From: CAWDPQ01 sp049642465
GTDB lineage: Bacteria > Acidobacteriota > Vicinamibacteria > Vicinamibacterales > 2-12-FULL-66-21
Direction: 5' to 3'
Assembly: GCA_049642465.1 (NCBI GenBank)
Contig: JBAROV010000164.1
Location: 62,001 to 126,000 of the forward strand
DNA: 64,000 bases
Shown here: piece after piece, positions 36,606-44,830 of the stretch
Layout of the letters: every line of letters begins with the position of its first letter
Position numbering within the stretch: position 1 is the stretch's first letter
Translations under genes and position numbers: made by a program
The notes under the pieces: model-generated
What the model saw: only the letters and a program-made list of their open reading frames with translations
What the model was told of the DNA's origin: nothing
Database searches by the model: none

Positions 36606-37601
36606 ATGCCGCCAGAGTCCGCGAGCGTCACCGTCGCCACACTGCTGAAGGACGTCAAGTCGCACGACGGTGCGATCGATCTCGAGCTGCTCGCGGGGGC
36701 TGCCGGACTGACCCGACGCATTACGAACTCCCATCCCCAGAAAACAGGCCTCGCACTTGCCGGTTTCGACGGCTATCTGCGTGAAGGGCGCGCGCTGATC
36801 CTCGGCGAAAGCGAAATCCGCTACCTCGAATCGATTGGGTCGACCGAGAGGCTCGAAGCACTGGGACGTGTGCTCTCCCACAGTCTGCCCTGCCTCGTCA
36901 TCACTCAGGGGTTCCCGGCACCAGCCGAGCTGCAGCAGGCTGCCGAACTGGCCGGCGTGCCGCTGCTGCGAACCAAGGCCGCCACGCCTGATGCGATGTC
37001 CCGACTGCTCAGCGTCCTCGAAAGCTATCTCGCCCCGCGGACGATGGTTCACGGCGTACTGATGGACATCCTCGGCCTTGGCGTACTCGTCGTGGGGGAG
37101 AGCGGCATTGGAAAAAGCGAGTGTGCGCTCGATCTGGTGGTGCGGGGACACCGGCTCGTCGCCGATGATGCCGTCGAACTACGGTGCCGCGCCGACGCAT
37201 TCGTGCTCGGGAGCTGCCCGGAGGCGACGCGGCATCACATGGAAATCCGGGGCCTGGGCCTGATTAACGTGCAGGATCTCTTTGGCGTGGCGTCCACGCG
37301 GACGTCAAAGCGCGTCGAGCTGGTCGTGCAGCTCGAGCGTTGGGAGCATGGCCGCGAGTACGACCGTTTGGGTCTCGACGATCAGCACTACGACGTGCTC
37401 GGGGTGAAGATTCCGATGATCCGGATGCCGGTCGCCCCGGGCCGCAACGTCGCCATTCTGGTGGAAGTCGCGGCACGCAACCAGTTGCTGCGTGCCCGGG
37501 GGCACCACGCGGCACAGCGGCTCGTCGATCGGCTGGAACGCCGATTGGGGGGAGAGGCGCAGCCGGACGTCGTCGAAGTCGATCACGGAGAGGACTTCTG
37601 A
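36606..37601 (+). CDS. hprK: HPr kinase/phosphorylase
   Basis: 331 residues. The N-terminal domain is followed by the P-loop GESGIGKSECAL (164-175), the acidic VADDAVELR and the family signature MEIRGLGLINVQDLFGV, all that is needed for bifunctional activity. It phosphorylates and dephosphorylates HPr on Ser46, and the HPr encoded three genes downstream has that serine. It runs into rapZ with a one-base stop/start overlap (TGATG). In this setting it probably tunes a regulatory PTS rather than classical catabolite repression. Confidence 0.96.
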   Translation: MPPESASVTVATLLKDVKSHDGAIDLELLAGAAGLTRRITNSHPQKTGLALAGFDGYLREGRALILGESEIRYLESIGSTERLEALGRVLSHSLPCLVITQGFPAPAELQQAAELAGVPLLRTKAATPDAMSRLLSVLESYLAPRTMVHGVLMDILGLGVLVVGESGIGKSECALDLVVRGHRLVADDAVELRCRADAFVLGSCPEATRHHMEIRGLGLINVQDLFGVASTRTSKRVELVVQLERWEHGREYDRLGLDDQHYDVLGVKIPMIRMPVAPGRNVAILVEVAARNQLLRARGHHAAQRLVDRLERRLGGEAQPDVVEVDHGEDF

Positions 37602-38515
37602 TGCGCGAAAAGCGCCACGCGGCGAGGCGCGCCGCGCGGACGGCGGTGACCTCGCGGTTCGTTGTCCTCACCGGCCTCTCCGGCTCCGGCAAGTCGCAGG
37701 CGATCCGCGCGCTCGAGGACCTCGGCTATTTCTGCGTCGACAACCTGCCGGTCATGCTGTTGCCCATGCTCGCCGAACTGACGCTGCGCGCCGGCACCGA
37801 GATCGCCCGGGCTGCCGTCGTCGTCGATGTCCGCGAGGGAAAGCTCCTGAAGGAGTTTCCGGGAATTTATCGCAAGCTGAAGGGTATTCGCGGACTCAAC
37901 CCGGTGCTGATCTTCCTCGAAGCGGTCGAACCCACTTTGGTGCGCCGTTTCAGCGAAACGCGGCGGCCGCATCCGCTCGCACCCGATCGATCGGCGCTCG
38001 AAGGCATTCGTGAAGAGCGGAAAGCGATGAAGGCCATCCGGGAAATGGCCGATCACATCGTGGACACATCGGAGATGACGGTACACGAACTGCGGCATGC
38101 TTTTACCGGGGTGGCGAGCGGGCGGGCTCCCGGATCGCAACTCGTCGTCACGGTGCTCAGTTTCGGGTTCAAGCACGGCATCCCGGTGGATTCGGATCTA
38201 TTGTTCGACGTGCGGTTTCTGCCCAATCCCCATTTCGTGCCGGAACTTCGGGCCCACACCGGGCGCGACGCGGAAGTGGTCGAGTTTCTGGAACGTGCGC
38301 CAGCAACACACCAGTTTCTCGACCACACGGTGAATCTCCTGAAGTTTCTCGTGCCGCAGTATGTGACGGAAGGAAAGTCGTACCTGACCGTTGGAATCGG
38401 GTGTACTGGAGGACGCCATCGCTCGGTGGCGGTTGCCGAAGCGTTGAAAAAGGGGTTGAGTGGTATCCCGGGCGTTCGCGTGCGCGTGAAGCATCGAGAC
38501 ATCGCGAGTGACTAG
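37601..38515 (+). CDS. rapZ: RNase adapter / nucleotide-binding protein RapZ (YvcJ family)
   Basis: About 304 residues. The P-loop is GLSGSGKSQAIRALEDLG (residues 25-32 for the core), followed by the family signatures YFCVDNLP, FLEAVEPTLVRRFSETRRPHPL and the C-terminal IGIGCTGGRHRSVAVAE-like element (here VGIGCTGGRHRSV). In enterobacteria RapZ directs RNase E to GlmZ; in others the role is less clear. I chose ATG 37601, which overlaps the hprK stop and follows GGAGAGGA. The next gene starts 7 bases downstream. Confidence 0.95.
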   Translation: MREKRHAARRAARTAVTSRFVVLTGLSGSGKSQAIRALEDLGYFCVDNLPVMLLPMLAELTLRAGTEIARAAVVVDVREGKLLKEFPGIYRKLKGIRGLNPVLIFLEAVEPTLVRRFSETRRPHPLAPDRSALEGIREERKAMKAIREMADHIVDTSEMTVHELRHAFTGVASGRAPGSQLVVTVLSFGFKHGIPVDSDLLFDVRFLPNPHFVPELRAHTGRDAEVVEFLERAPATHQFLDHTVNLLKFLVPQYVTEGKSYLTVGIGCTGGRHRSVAVAEALKKGLSGIPGVRVRVKHRDIASD

Positions 38516-38521
38516 ACGTTT

Positions 38522-38953
38522 ATGAAGCTCGGCGTCGTGGTCGTCACCCATGGACAGCTTGCGGCCGAGCTCGTGAACTCGGCCGAGATGATCGTCGGTG
38601 ATCTGCCGCATTTCGCGGCCGTGTCGATCGGGTGGCATGACGAGGTGGAGCGCGCGCGAGAGGACATCGGCCAGGCGATCGCCCGGGTCCGTGCGTCCGC
38701 AGGCGGAGATGCCGACGAACAAACACCCGTGCTCGTTCTGACGGACATGTTTGGCGGCACCCCGGCAAACCTCGCGGTGACCTTCGTCACGCCGCAGGTG
38801 GAAGTCATCACCGGCGTCAATCTGCCGATGCTGATCAAGCTCGCGCGGCCGCAAAAACAAACCGACCTCGTGTCGCTCGCGCGCGAGATGCGCGAGCATG
38901 GCCGCAACGCCATCTGGGTGGCGTCGGAACTCCTTCGGGGAGAGAAGACATGA
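38522..38953 (+). CDS. PTS EIIA component, mannose family
   Basis: 143 residues, a complete EIIA(Man) domain with the phospho-acceptor His10 in VVVTHGQLAAEL and the second conserved patch LTDMFGGTPANLA. It receives phosphate from HPr. No EIIB, EIIC or EIID gene is in the window, so there is no sugar permease partner in view and a regulatory role is likely. It overlaps the HPr gene (ATGA). Confidence 0.93.
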   Translation: MKLGVVVVTHGQLAAELVNSAEMIVGDLPHFAAVSIGWHDEVERAREDIGQAIARVRASAGGDADEQTPVLVLTDMFGGTPANLAVTFVTPQVEVITGVNLPMLIKLARPQKQTDLVSLAREMREHGRNAIWVASELLRGEKT

Positions 38954-39225
38954 CGTCCTGCGCCGTCGGCATCATCAACGCGCTTGGTCTCCACGCGCGC
39001 GCCGCGGCGAGGTTCGTTCACACGGCCAGCGGGTTTTCGTCACGAATCCGTGTCAGGTGTGGGAATCGCGAAATGGACGGCAAGAGCATCATGGGCCTCC
39101 TGCTGCTGGCTGCGGCGCGAGGGACAACGATTACCATCAGCGCCGAAGGCGCGGACGAGGCGGCGGCCGTCGAGGCGCTGCGGGCGCTCGTCGAGCGAGG
39201 TTTCGAGGACACGACATGCGTCTGA
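38950..39225 (+). CDS. ptsH: Phosphocarrier protein HPr
   Basis: 91 residues. His15 lies in ALGLHARAAARF, the enzyme-I phosphorylation site, and Ser46 in DGKSIMGLLLLA, the HprK target, so both control points are present. HPr passes phosphate from EI to EIIA. The start overlaps the EIIA stop by four bases, and ptsI starts 10 bases before the HPr stop, giving a tightly coupled EIIA-HPr-EI operon. Confidence 0.96.
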   Translation: MTSCAVGIINALGLHARAAARFVHTASGFSSRIRVRCGNREMDGKSIMGLLLLAAARGTTITISAEGADEAAAVEALRALVERGFEDTTCV

Positions 39226-40958
39226 CGGGTCTTGGAGTATCACCGGGCGTGGGCATCGGCCGAGCGCTCGTGCTGAAACGCGGCACTCCGCTTCGCTTTC
39301 GCGTGCCAGAGTCGCTCGTCCAGCGCGAGCTCGAGCGACTGGACGCGGCGCGCGCGAAGTCGCGCGAGCAGCTGCAGGAAATCAAGAATCGCATGGCGCG
39401 TGCGGCGGGCAGCAGCCATGCCTACCTCTTCGATGCGCAGCTCCTGATGCTCGACGATCCCATGCTCGTGGATCGCGCCGCCGCCGTCATTCGTGAAGAA
39501 CGGCTGAATGCGGAATCGGCTCTCCAGCGCGCGCTGGAACAGATTTCGACGTATTTCGACGAAGTCGAGGATCCCTACCTCCGCGAGCGCAAGGGGGACG
39601 TCGCCGACATCGTCGGGCGTCTGAGCATGAACCTGCGCGCGGCGGCGCAGCCCGCAGATCTTTTCAAGAAACTCGACGGACCGTTGGTGCTCGTCGCCGA
39701 CGAAATCACACCCTCTGTCATCGCCCAGCTCGACTGGCATCGCCTGGCCGCGCTGGTGACCGACGCGGGGAGCTGGACGTATCACACGGCCATCCTCGCG
39801 CGATCCATTCGGGTTCCGGCGGTGGCCGGCCTGCACAACGCGAGCGCGATCGTTCCGCCGGGCGCTCAGGTAGCGGTGGACGGCTCGACTGGTGAAGTCG
39901 TCGTGGAACCGGACGAGCAGGAGTTGACGGCCGTCCGGGCGCGACAGCGGCGGCTGCAGGCGTACGAGCACGCACTCGACGAATACCGCGGCCTGCCGGC
40001 GGTTACGGAAGATGGCGTAATGATACGGCTCGAGGCGAACCTCGAGGCGCCCGATGACGCGCCACGGGCCTTCGATCAGGGGGCGGAAGGGATCGGCTTG
40101 TTCCGATCGGAGTTCCTGCTCGCTGGCGCCGGCCACAACGCGCTGACGGAAGAAACGCAGTATCACGCCTATCGCCAGCTGGTCGAGGCTGCGGGCGGAC
40201 GCCGGGTCACGATCCGGACGTTTGACGTCAGCGAGCCGCAGCTTCGGTTCGATCACTCTGCCATCGGCGGAGCGCGGTCGCCGCTCGGACTCCGAGGCAT
40301 TCGCCTCAGCCTGACGCTCGGCGAAATCTTTCAGGCACAACTCCGGGCGCTGCTCCGGGCCGCCGTCCATGGCCCGCTGCGGATCATGTTTCCGTTCGTC
40401 TCGGGAGTCGAGGAATTGCGCGCGGGCCGCGCGGCCGTGGAACAGGCCGCCGGAGCGCTGCACGCGCGCGGAACAGGTGTGCCCCCGGTGCCCATCGGGG
40501 TGATGATCGAGGTGCCGTCGGCCGCGCTCACGGCCGATCTGCTCGCACAGGAAGCCGACTTCTTCAGCATTGGCACCAACGATTTGATCCAGTACTGCCT
40601 CGCGGTCGATCGCACCGACGACCGGGTCTCGCGGTTGTACGAGCCGCTGCACCCGGCGATACTTCGCACGATCCGCCTCGTCGCGCGCGCCGGCCGCCGG
40701 CGTCAGGTACCGGTTGCGGTGTGCGGCGAGATGGCAGCAGATCCGGTGCTGCTGACACTGCTCGTTGGTCTGGGGTTGACCGAATTCAGCATGGCACCCA
40801 CTGCGATCGGACTCGCCAAGCAGGTGCTCCGCGCACTACGGGCGGACGATGCCCGCATTGTGGCGGGGCGCTCGCTGCGAGGTAAAACTTCGGCCGACGT
40901 CGAAAAGGCCTTGAACGATTTCCTGGTCCCCACTGAGGCCCTGAAGTCGCAACCATAA
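39216..40958 (+). CDS. ptsI: PTS enzyme I (phosphoenolpyruvate-protein phosphotransferase)
   Basis: About 580 residues. The phosphohistidine domain has GSWTYHTAILARSIRVPAVAG, where the active-site His follows Tyr instead of the usual Ser. The PEP-binding domain has GIGLFRSEFL, the signature DFFSIGTNDLIQYCLAVDR and the catalytic Cys in VAVCGEMAAD. It starts the relay by taking phosphate from PEP. ATG 39216 lies inside the HPr gene and gives the standard start MRLTGLGVSPGVGIG; the open frame further upstream is shadow. Confidence 0.95.
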   Translation: MRLTGLGVSPGVGIGRALVLKRGTPLRFRVPESLVQRELERLDAARAKSREQLQEIKNRMARAAGSSHAYLFDAQLLMLDDPMLVDRAAAVIREERLNAESALQRALEQISTYFDEVEDPYLRERKGDVADIVGRLSMNLRAAAQPADLFKKLDGPLVLVADEITPSVIAQLDWHRLAALVTDAGSWTYHTAILARSIRVPAVAGLHNASAIVPPGAQVAVDGSTGEVVVEPDEQELTAVRARQRRLQAYEHALDEYRGLPAVTEDGVMIRLEANLEAPDDAPRAFDQGAEGIGLFRSEFLLAGAGHNALTEETQYHAYRQLVEAAGGRRVTIRTFDVSEPQLRFDHSAIGGARSPLGLRGIRLSLTLGEIFQAQLRALLRAAVHGPLRIMFPFVSGVEELRAGRAAVEQAAGALHARGTGVPPVPIGVMIEVPSAALTADLLAQEADFFSIGTNDLIQYCLAVDRTDDRVSRLYEPLHPAILRTIRLVARAGRRRQVPVAVCGEMAADPVLLTLLVGLGLTEFSMAPTAIGLAKQVLRALRADDARIVAGRSLRGKTSADVEKALNDFLVPTEALKSQP

Positions 40959-40979
40959 GATGCCGCTGGAGGAGAAATC

Positions 40980-41333
40980 TTGGCCGAAAACGTCACGCGC
41001 GTAGATAAACCCTGGGGATACGAGCTGCACTGGGCAAAAACAGAGCGCTACGTGGGCAAGCTGATTCACGTCAATGCCGGGCATGCGCTGAGCCTGCAGT
41101 ACCACAACCAGAAGGACGAGACGATTTTTCTCTGGACCGGGCGCATGCTCTTCGAAATCAAAGACGGAGACACGCTCGTCAAGCGTGAGATGAAGCCGGG
41201 CGAATCGGTGCACATTACGCCAAAAACGGTTCACCGCATGACCGCCATCGACGATTGCGACATTTTCGAGGTCTCCACCCCGGAACTGCACGACGTCGTC
41301 CGTTTAGAAGATCGCTATGGGCGGACCACGTGA
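40980..41333 (+). CDS. Cupin protein, mannose-6-phosphate isomerase type II-like
   Basis: 117 residues, one cupin domain. VDKPWGYELHWAKTERYVGKL is the opening seen in the C-terminal half of type-II phosphomannose isomerase / GDP-mannose pyrophosphorylases, and LQYHNQKDETIFLWTGR plus VHITPKTVHRMTA hold the metal-binding His/Glu motifs. It could be a sugar-phosphate isomerase or a metal-bound small-molecule binder. The TTG start at 40980 is supported by GGAGGAG eight bases before it. An intrinsic terminator follows (41401-41427). Confidence 0.8.
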   Translation: MAENVTRVDKPWGYELHWAKTERYVGKLIHVNAGHALSLQYHNQKDETIFLWTGRMLFEIKDGDTLVKREMKPGESVHITPKTVHRMTAIDDCDIFEVSTPELHDVVRLEDRYGRTT

Positions 41334-41400
41334 AGTGTTTCAGTTCCTGCGTACTCGTTGCCGCAAAACGACAGGATTAATCAATTGACGCCTGTCAGGA

Positions 41401-41427
41401 CGCCGCCGCACAATGGCGGCGCTTTTG
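41401..41427 (+). terminator. Intrinsic terminator after the cupin gene
   Basis: CGCCGCC at 41401-41407 and GGCGGCG form a GC stem around a short loop (CACAAT) and are followed by CTTTTG. It would close the hprK-to-cupin transcript before ssb. Confidence 0.6.
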
Positions 41428-41477
41428 AATGACAGCCGGATCAGACACGCGAAAGCGCATCAGAGAGGATTCGTCGC

Positions 41478-41921
41478 ATGGGCAGTGTGAATAAAGTGAT
41501 TCTCGTCGGCAACCTGGGACGTGATGCGGAGCTGCGCTACACCCCTGGCGGGTCCCCGGTCGCGACGCTCAACCTGGCGACGACCGAAGTGTGGAACGAC
41601 AAGGCTGGCCAGCGTCAGGAAAAGACCGAGTGGCACCGGGTCGTGCTGTGGGGCAAGACCGCAGAATCGTTGAACGAGTACCTCACGAAGGGCAAGCAGA
41701 TCTACGTCGAGGGTCGGCTTCAGACGCGTCAGTGGGACGATAAGGACGGCAACAAGCGCTACACCACCGAGATCCGCGGGGACCGGATTGTTTTGCTCGG
41801 AGGCGGCGGAGCGGCAGGTCGCCAGCAGGCCGCACGCGCGGGCGCCGGTGCCAGCGGGGCGATGGACGAGCCTGCGGGTGAGCCGGTGTCCGAACTGACG
41901 GACGACGACATACCCTTCTGA
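41478..41921 (+). CDS. ssb: Single-stranded DNA-binding protein
   Basis: 147 residues. The OB fold begins VNKVILVGNLGRDAELRYTPGG and includes EWHRVVLWGKTAE and YVEGRLQTRQWDD. A Gly/Ala-rich linker leads to the acidic tip DDDIPF, the standard contact for partner proteins. It coats single strands in replication, recombination and repair, and could interact with the RecJ and polymerase proteins of this window. AGAGAGGA lies ahead of ATG 41478. Confidence 0.97.
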   Translation: MGSVNKVILVGNLGRDAELRYTPGGSPVATLNLATTEVWNDKAGQRQEKTEWHRVVLWGKTAESLNEYLTKGKQIYVEGRLQTRQWDDKDGNKRYTTEIRGDRIVLLGGGGAAGRQQAARAGAGASGAMDEPAGEPVSELTDDDIPF

Positions 41922-41988
41922 AAGGGAAAAGGGAGAAGGGAGAAATTTTTCCCTTTTCCCTTTTCTCTTATCCCTTTTCTCTTATCCC
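41921..41988. repeat. Inverted AAAGGGAAAAGGG repeat spanning the ssb and cpoB stop codons
   Basis: AAAGGGAAAAGGG (41921-41933, starting in the ssb TGA) is exactly complementary to 41951-41963. It is followed by a perfect tandem copy of TTTTCTCTTATCCC (41961-41974 and 41975-41988). The second copy covers the end and stop codon of cpoB. It would act as a two-way terminator. Confidence 0.85.
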
Positions 41989-42824
41989 TTCTTATTCATC
42001 CGTTCGAGCGCTTGCCTGGCGAGGGAGGCTTCGGCCAGGGCGTCAGGATAGTTCTTGATCACGGTTTCGAGCGCTTTGCGCGCCAGATCGTCCTGCTTGA
42101 GACGCTGATGGCTCAGGCCCATCTTGTAATACGCCGCCGGTACGCTGTTGCTTTGCGGATAGTTGGCGATGACCAGCTGATAGGCAGCCACGGCCTGTTG
42201 AAACTTCCCGCCGGCGTAGAGCGCATTGCCGATATTCAGCTGGGCATCGTCTGCCAGTTCGGAGCGGGGTGACGTTTTGATGAACGCTTCGAAGCCCTCG
42301 ATCGCCAGATCGTACTGTCCTGCACTGTAGTCCCCGAACGCGTTGTCGTAGATCTTCTGGGGGGCGATTATGGGTGCCGGACCGGGCGCAGGGGAAGGTG
42401 TGGTCCCCGGGCTGACCGTGCCGGTGGTCGGATCCCCGGTTGCGAGTGGCGCGGTGGCCTGGGGCTGTGACGCGATCGTCTGCCGCATGGCCTCGAGCTC
42501 CTGCGTCATCGTGGACAAGCGAACGTTCGTATCGTCCGCTTTCTCGCGGAGGATTCGAACCGTATCGCCGACGCCCTCGATCAGCAGCTTCTGATCCGCA
42601 AACGCCTTCCGTGTGACGTTGCCCTGCTCGTCGAGTCTCGTCGTCAGCGTTTTCAAGGTGTCGCCGAGCGTGCCGAGGATCTGATGGAGCTGCTGCTGCT
42701 GCTCCTGCAGCATGCGGAGCTCGGCCATGAGCTGCTGGTGCTCTTTGTTGGCCGCCGAGGCCACCGCGGGGCACACCAGCGTGAACGCCAGAGCAGCCGT
42801 CGAAATGGCGCGTGTGCGTGTCAT
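41982..42824 (-). CDS. cpoB: Cell division coordinator CpoB (YbgF)
   Basis: 280 residues. Signal peptide MTRTRAISTAALAFTLVCPAVASA, a coiled-coil region rich in Gln and Leu (LRMLQEQQQQLHQILGTLG), a Pro/Thr linker and a C-terminal TPR domain (DYSAGQYDLAIEGFEAFIKTSP, GKFQQAVAAYQLVIANYPQS). It coordinates Tol-Pal with peptidoglycan synthesis at division. It is the last gene of the minus-strand tol cluster, 10 bases after pal. Confidence 0.92.
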   Translation of the reverse strand: MTRTRAISTAALAFTLVCPAVASAANKEHQQLMAELRMLQEQQQQLHQILGTLGDTLKTLTTRLDEQGNVTRKAFADQKLLIEGVGDTVRILREKADDTNVRLSTMTQELEAMRQTIASQPQATAPLATGDPTTGTVSPGTTPSPAPGPAPIIAPQKIYDNAFGDYSAGQYDLAIEGFEAFIKTSPRSELADDAQLNIGNALYAGGKFQQAVAAYQLVIANYPQSNSVPAAYYKMGLSHQRLKQDDLARKALETVIKNYPDALAEASLARQALERMNKKG

Positions 42825-42834
42825 GAGAGACCTC

Positions 42835-43410
42835 TTATTTGCTGGTCACAACGAATTGCGCGCGACGGTTCTTGGCCCACGCGGCCTCGTCGTGGCCGGG
42901 ATCGAACGGGAACTCCTTGCCATAGCTCACCGTGCGCAGGCGGTCGGCCGGTACTCCGAGCGAGACGAGGTAGGTCCGCGCCGCCACGGCCCGGCGTTCG
43001 CCAAGGGCCAGATTGTACTCGGCCGTGCCACGCTCGTCCGCGTGTCCCTCGATCGTAATCACCCAAGTCGAATACTTCTTCAGGATTTCTGCGTTCGTGT
43101 TCAGGGCCTGCTGTCCGGCGCTGTCGAGCTCGGAGCTGTCGAACGCGAAGAACACAGGCTGGAACGGAGAGTTCTTGTTGATCTGATCGATGTCGCGGCT
43201 GGCGAGCGCGTCGTCGGCAACCGGTTCGGGTGGAACTGGCGTCGGCTCGGCGACCGGAGTCGGCGGCGACGGGGGCCGATTGGCGTCGGCCGTTGCCGAG
43301 GGCGGCGGGGTGGTGGGCCGCGCCACCGGCGGCTGTTTCTTGGCGCAACTCACGCCGAGCACCAGCGTTAGTACGACCCCGATTGCTGCCTGCTGTCTGT
43401 GCGTCATCAT
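42835..43410 (-). CDS. pal: Peptidoglycan-associated lipoprotein
   Basis: 191 residues. A signal peptide ends with a weak lipobox (LGVSC, Cys about residue 22). A Pro-rich linker follows, then the OmpA-like peptidoglycan-binding domain with FDSSELDSAGQQAL and IEGHADERGTAEYNLALGERRA. It anchors the outer membrane to peptidoglycan and binds TolB. It ends 10 bases before the cpoB start. Confidence 0.95.
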   Translation of the reverse strand: MMTHRQQAAIGVVLTLVLGVSCAKKQPPVARPTTPPPSATADANRPPSPPTPVAEPTPVPPEPVADDALASRDIDQINKNSPFQPVFFAFDSSELDSAGQQALNTNAEILKKYSTWVITIEGHADERGTAEYNLALGERRAVAARTYLVSLGVPADRLRTVSYGKEFPFDPGHDEAAWAKNRRAQFVVTSK

Positions 43411-43417
43411 CTCTCTG

Positions 43418-44830
43418 TTATCTCTCCAGTGGATATCGTGACCAGTTCGGATAGCGGTTCGCCCCGACGCGCGTGATCTGACGGAGGTCTTTGCCGTCGC
43501 GCGCGATGGTGAAGATCTGATCTCTGCCTGACCGGCTGGATACGAACGCCACGTGCCTGCCGTTGGGGGCGAACGAAGGGCTTTCGTTGTTGCCGATGTC
43601 GTCGGTCAGCGCGCGCGCGGTCTGCGTCTTGAAATCGTAGACGCGGATGATATTCCCACCGCCGAGACGCGATGAGTAGGCAATCTCGTTCCACGGACTC
43701 GGCGACCACGTTGGCCGATCGCACGCAGACTCACTCGTGATCCTCACCAGGCCGGTGCCGTCCTCGTTCACGACGTAAATCTGCGGGCTGCCCGAGCGAT
43801 CGGAGGTGAACGCGATCTGCGTTCCCGTCGGCGACCATGTCGGTGTCGCATCAATCGTCGGGTGATTCGTGACCCGCCTGACGCCGCTGCCGTCGCGATT
43901 CATCACATAGATCTCTGGATTGCCATCGCGACTCGACGTGAAGGCGAGCTTCGTCCCGTCAGGCGACCAGGCCGGGAGATAGCTCTGCTTCTCTGGAGTG
44001 CCTCGCGTCGGATTCTGAATCGGCGGACCGCCGTAGGGAAAAATGATGTACAGGTCCTGGTAGCCGGAACGCCAGGACGAAAACGCCAGCGAGCGGCCGT
44101 CGGGCGACCAGACCGGCGAAATATCCTGCGCCCTGGAGATCGTCAGGCGCACCTGCCGGGCGCCGTCGTAATCGGCCATGTACAGGTTCGACACGCCACG
44201 ATTGTCGAGCGGCCCCTTGATGCGGTCGCCGTCGCGATCCGACGTGAATGCCAGCTTCGTTCGGGCGACACCGTCGAGCGCGATCTGCTGCTTGTGGACT
44301 TCGTCCGCAATCGTGTGCGCATAGGTGCGATTCGCCGGGGACTGAATGGATGCCGCGGAGCCGCTGTACTCCTTGCCCATCACCAATTGCCCCGTGAGCA
44401 CCTTTATCAAGCGGAGCTGAACCGTCACTCCACTCCCGGTCTTTCGCACACTTCCCATGAGCAGGCCGTCAACCCCAATCTCCTTCCAGCGGTCGAGCGG
44501 AATCTGATCCAGAGATGGCGCCGCCGGGATCGTCTTGTAGGTGTCGCGCGGGACCATGTAGAACTCGCGCTCGAAGTTCAGATCGTCCCACAGCACCTGC
44601 CCGATCGTCTTTGCCGCGGCGACGGTCTCGGCGTCATTGGTCAGTGGCACGAAGTCCGGCACCGCGTATCTCGGCGGCAGACCTGGAGGTCCGTCGATCG
44701 CAATGCGAATCTGATCTTGCTGTGGCGGGGGAGGCGTTTGTGTCGGCGGCGGCTGCTGAGCGCCGGCAGTCAGGGCGAGTGTCGTGCCGGCAACCGCGGC
44801 GGTCAACGCGAAATGGCGTAACAGCATCAT
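43418..44830 (-). CDS. tolB: Tol-Pal system protein TolB
   Basis: About 470 residues. A signal peptide (LLRHFALTAAVAGTTLALTAGA) precedes the TolB N-terminal domain (FVPLTNDAETVAAAKTIGQVL) and a beta-propeller with repeated WSPDG (VWSPDGRSLAFSSWRSG, AWSPDGTKLAFTSSRDG, TWSPTGTQIAFTSDRSG). It is the periplasmic shuttle between Pal and TolA. Start ATG 44830 overlaps the tolA stop (ATGATG); a second ATG follows directly. An in-frame extension upstream lies inside tolA and is shadow. Confidence 0.95.
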   Translation of the reverse strand: MMLLRHFALTAAVAGTTLALTAGAQQPPPTQTPPPPQQDQIRIAIDGPPGLPPRYAVPDFVPLTNDAETVAAAKTIGQVLWDDLNFEREFYMVPRDTYKTIPAAPSLDQIPLDRWKEIGVDGLLMGSVRKTGSGVTVQLRLIKVLTGQLVMGKEYSGSAASIQSPANRTYAHTIADEVHKQQIALDGVARTKLAFTSDRDGDRIKGPLDNRGVSNLYMADYDGARQVRLTISRAQDISPVWSPDGRSLAFSSWRSGYQDLYIIFPYGGPPIQNPTRGTPEKQSYLPAWSPDGTKLAFTSSRDGNPEIYVMNRDGSGVRRVTNHPTIDATPTWSPTGTQIAFTSDRSGSPQIYVVNEDGTGLVRITSESACDRPTWSPSPWNEIAYSSRLGGGNIIRVYDFKTQTARALTDDIGNNESPSFAPNGRHVAFVSSRSGRDQIFTIARDGKDLRQITRVGANRYPNWSRYPLER

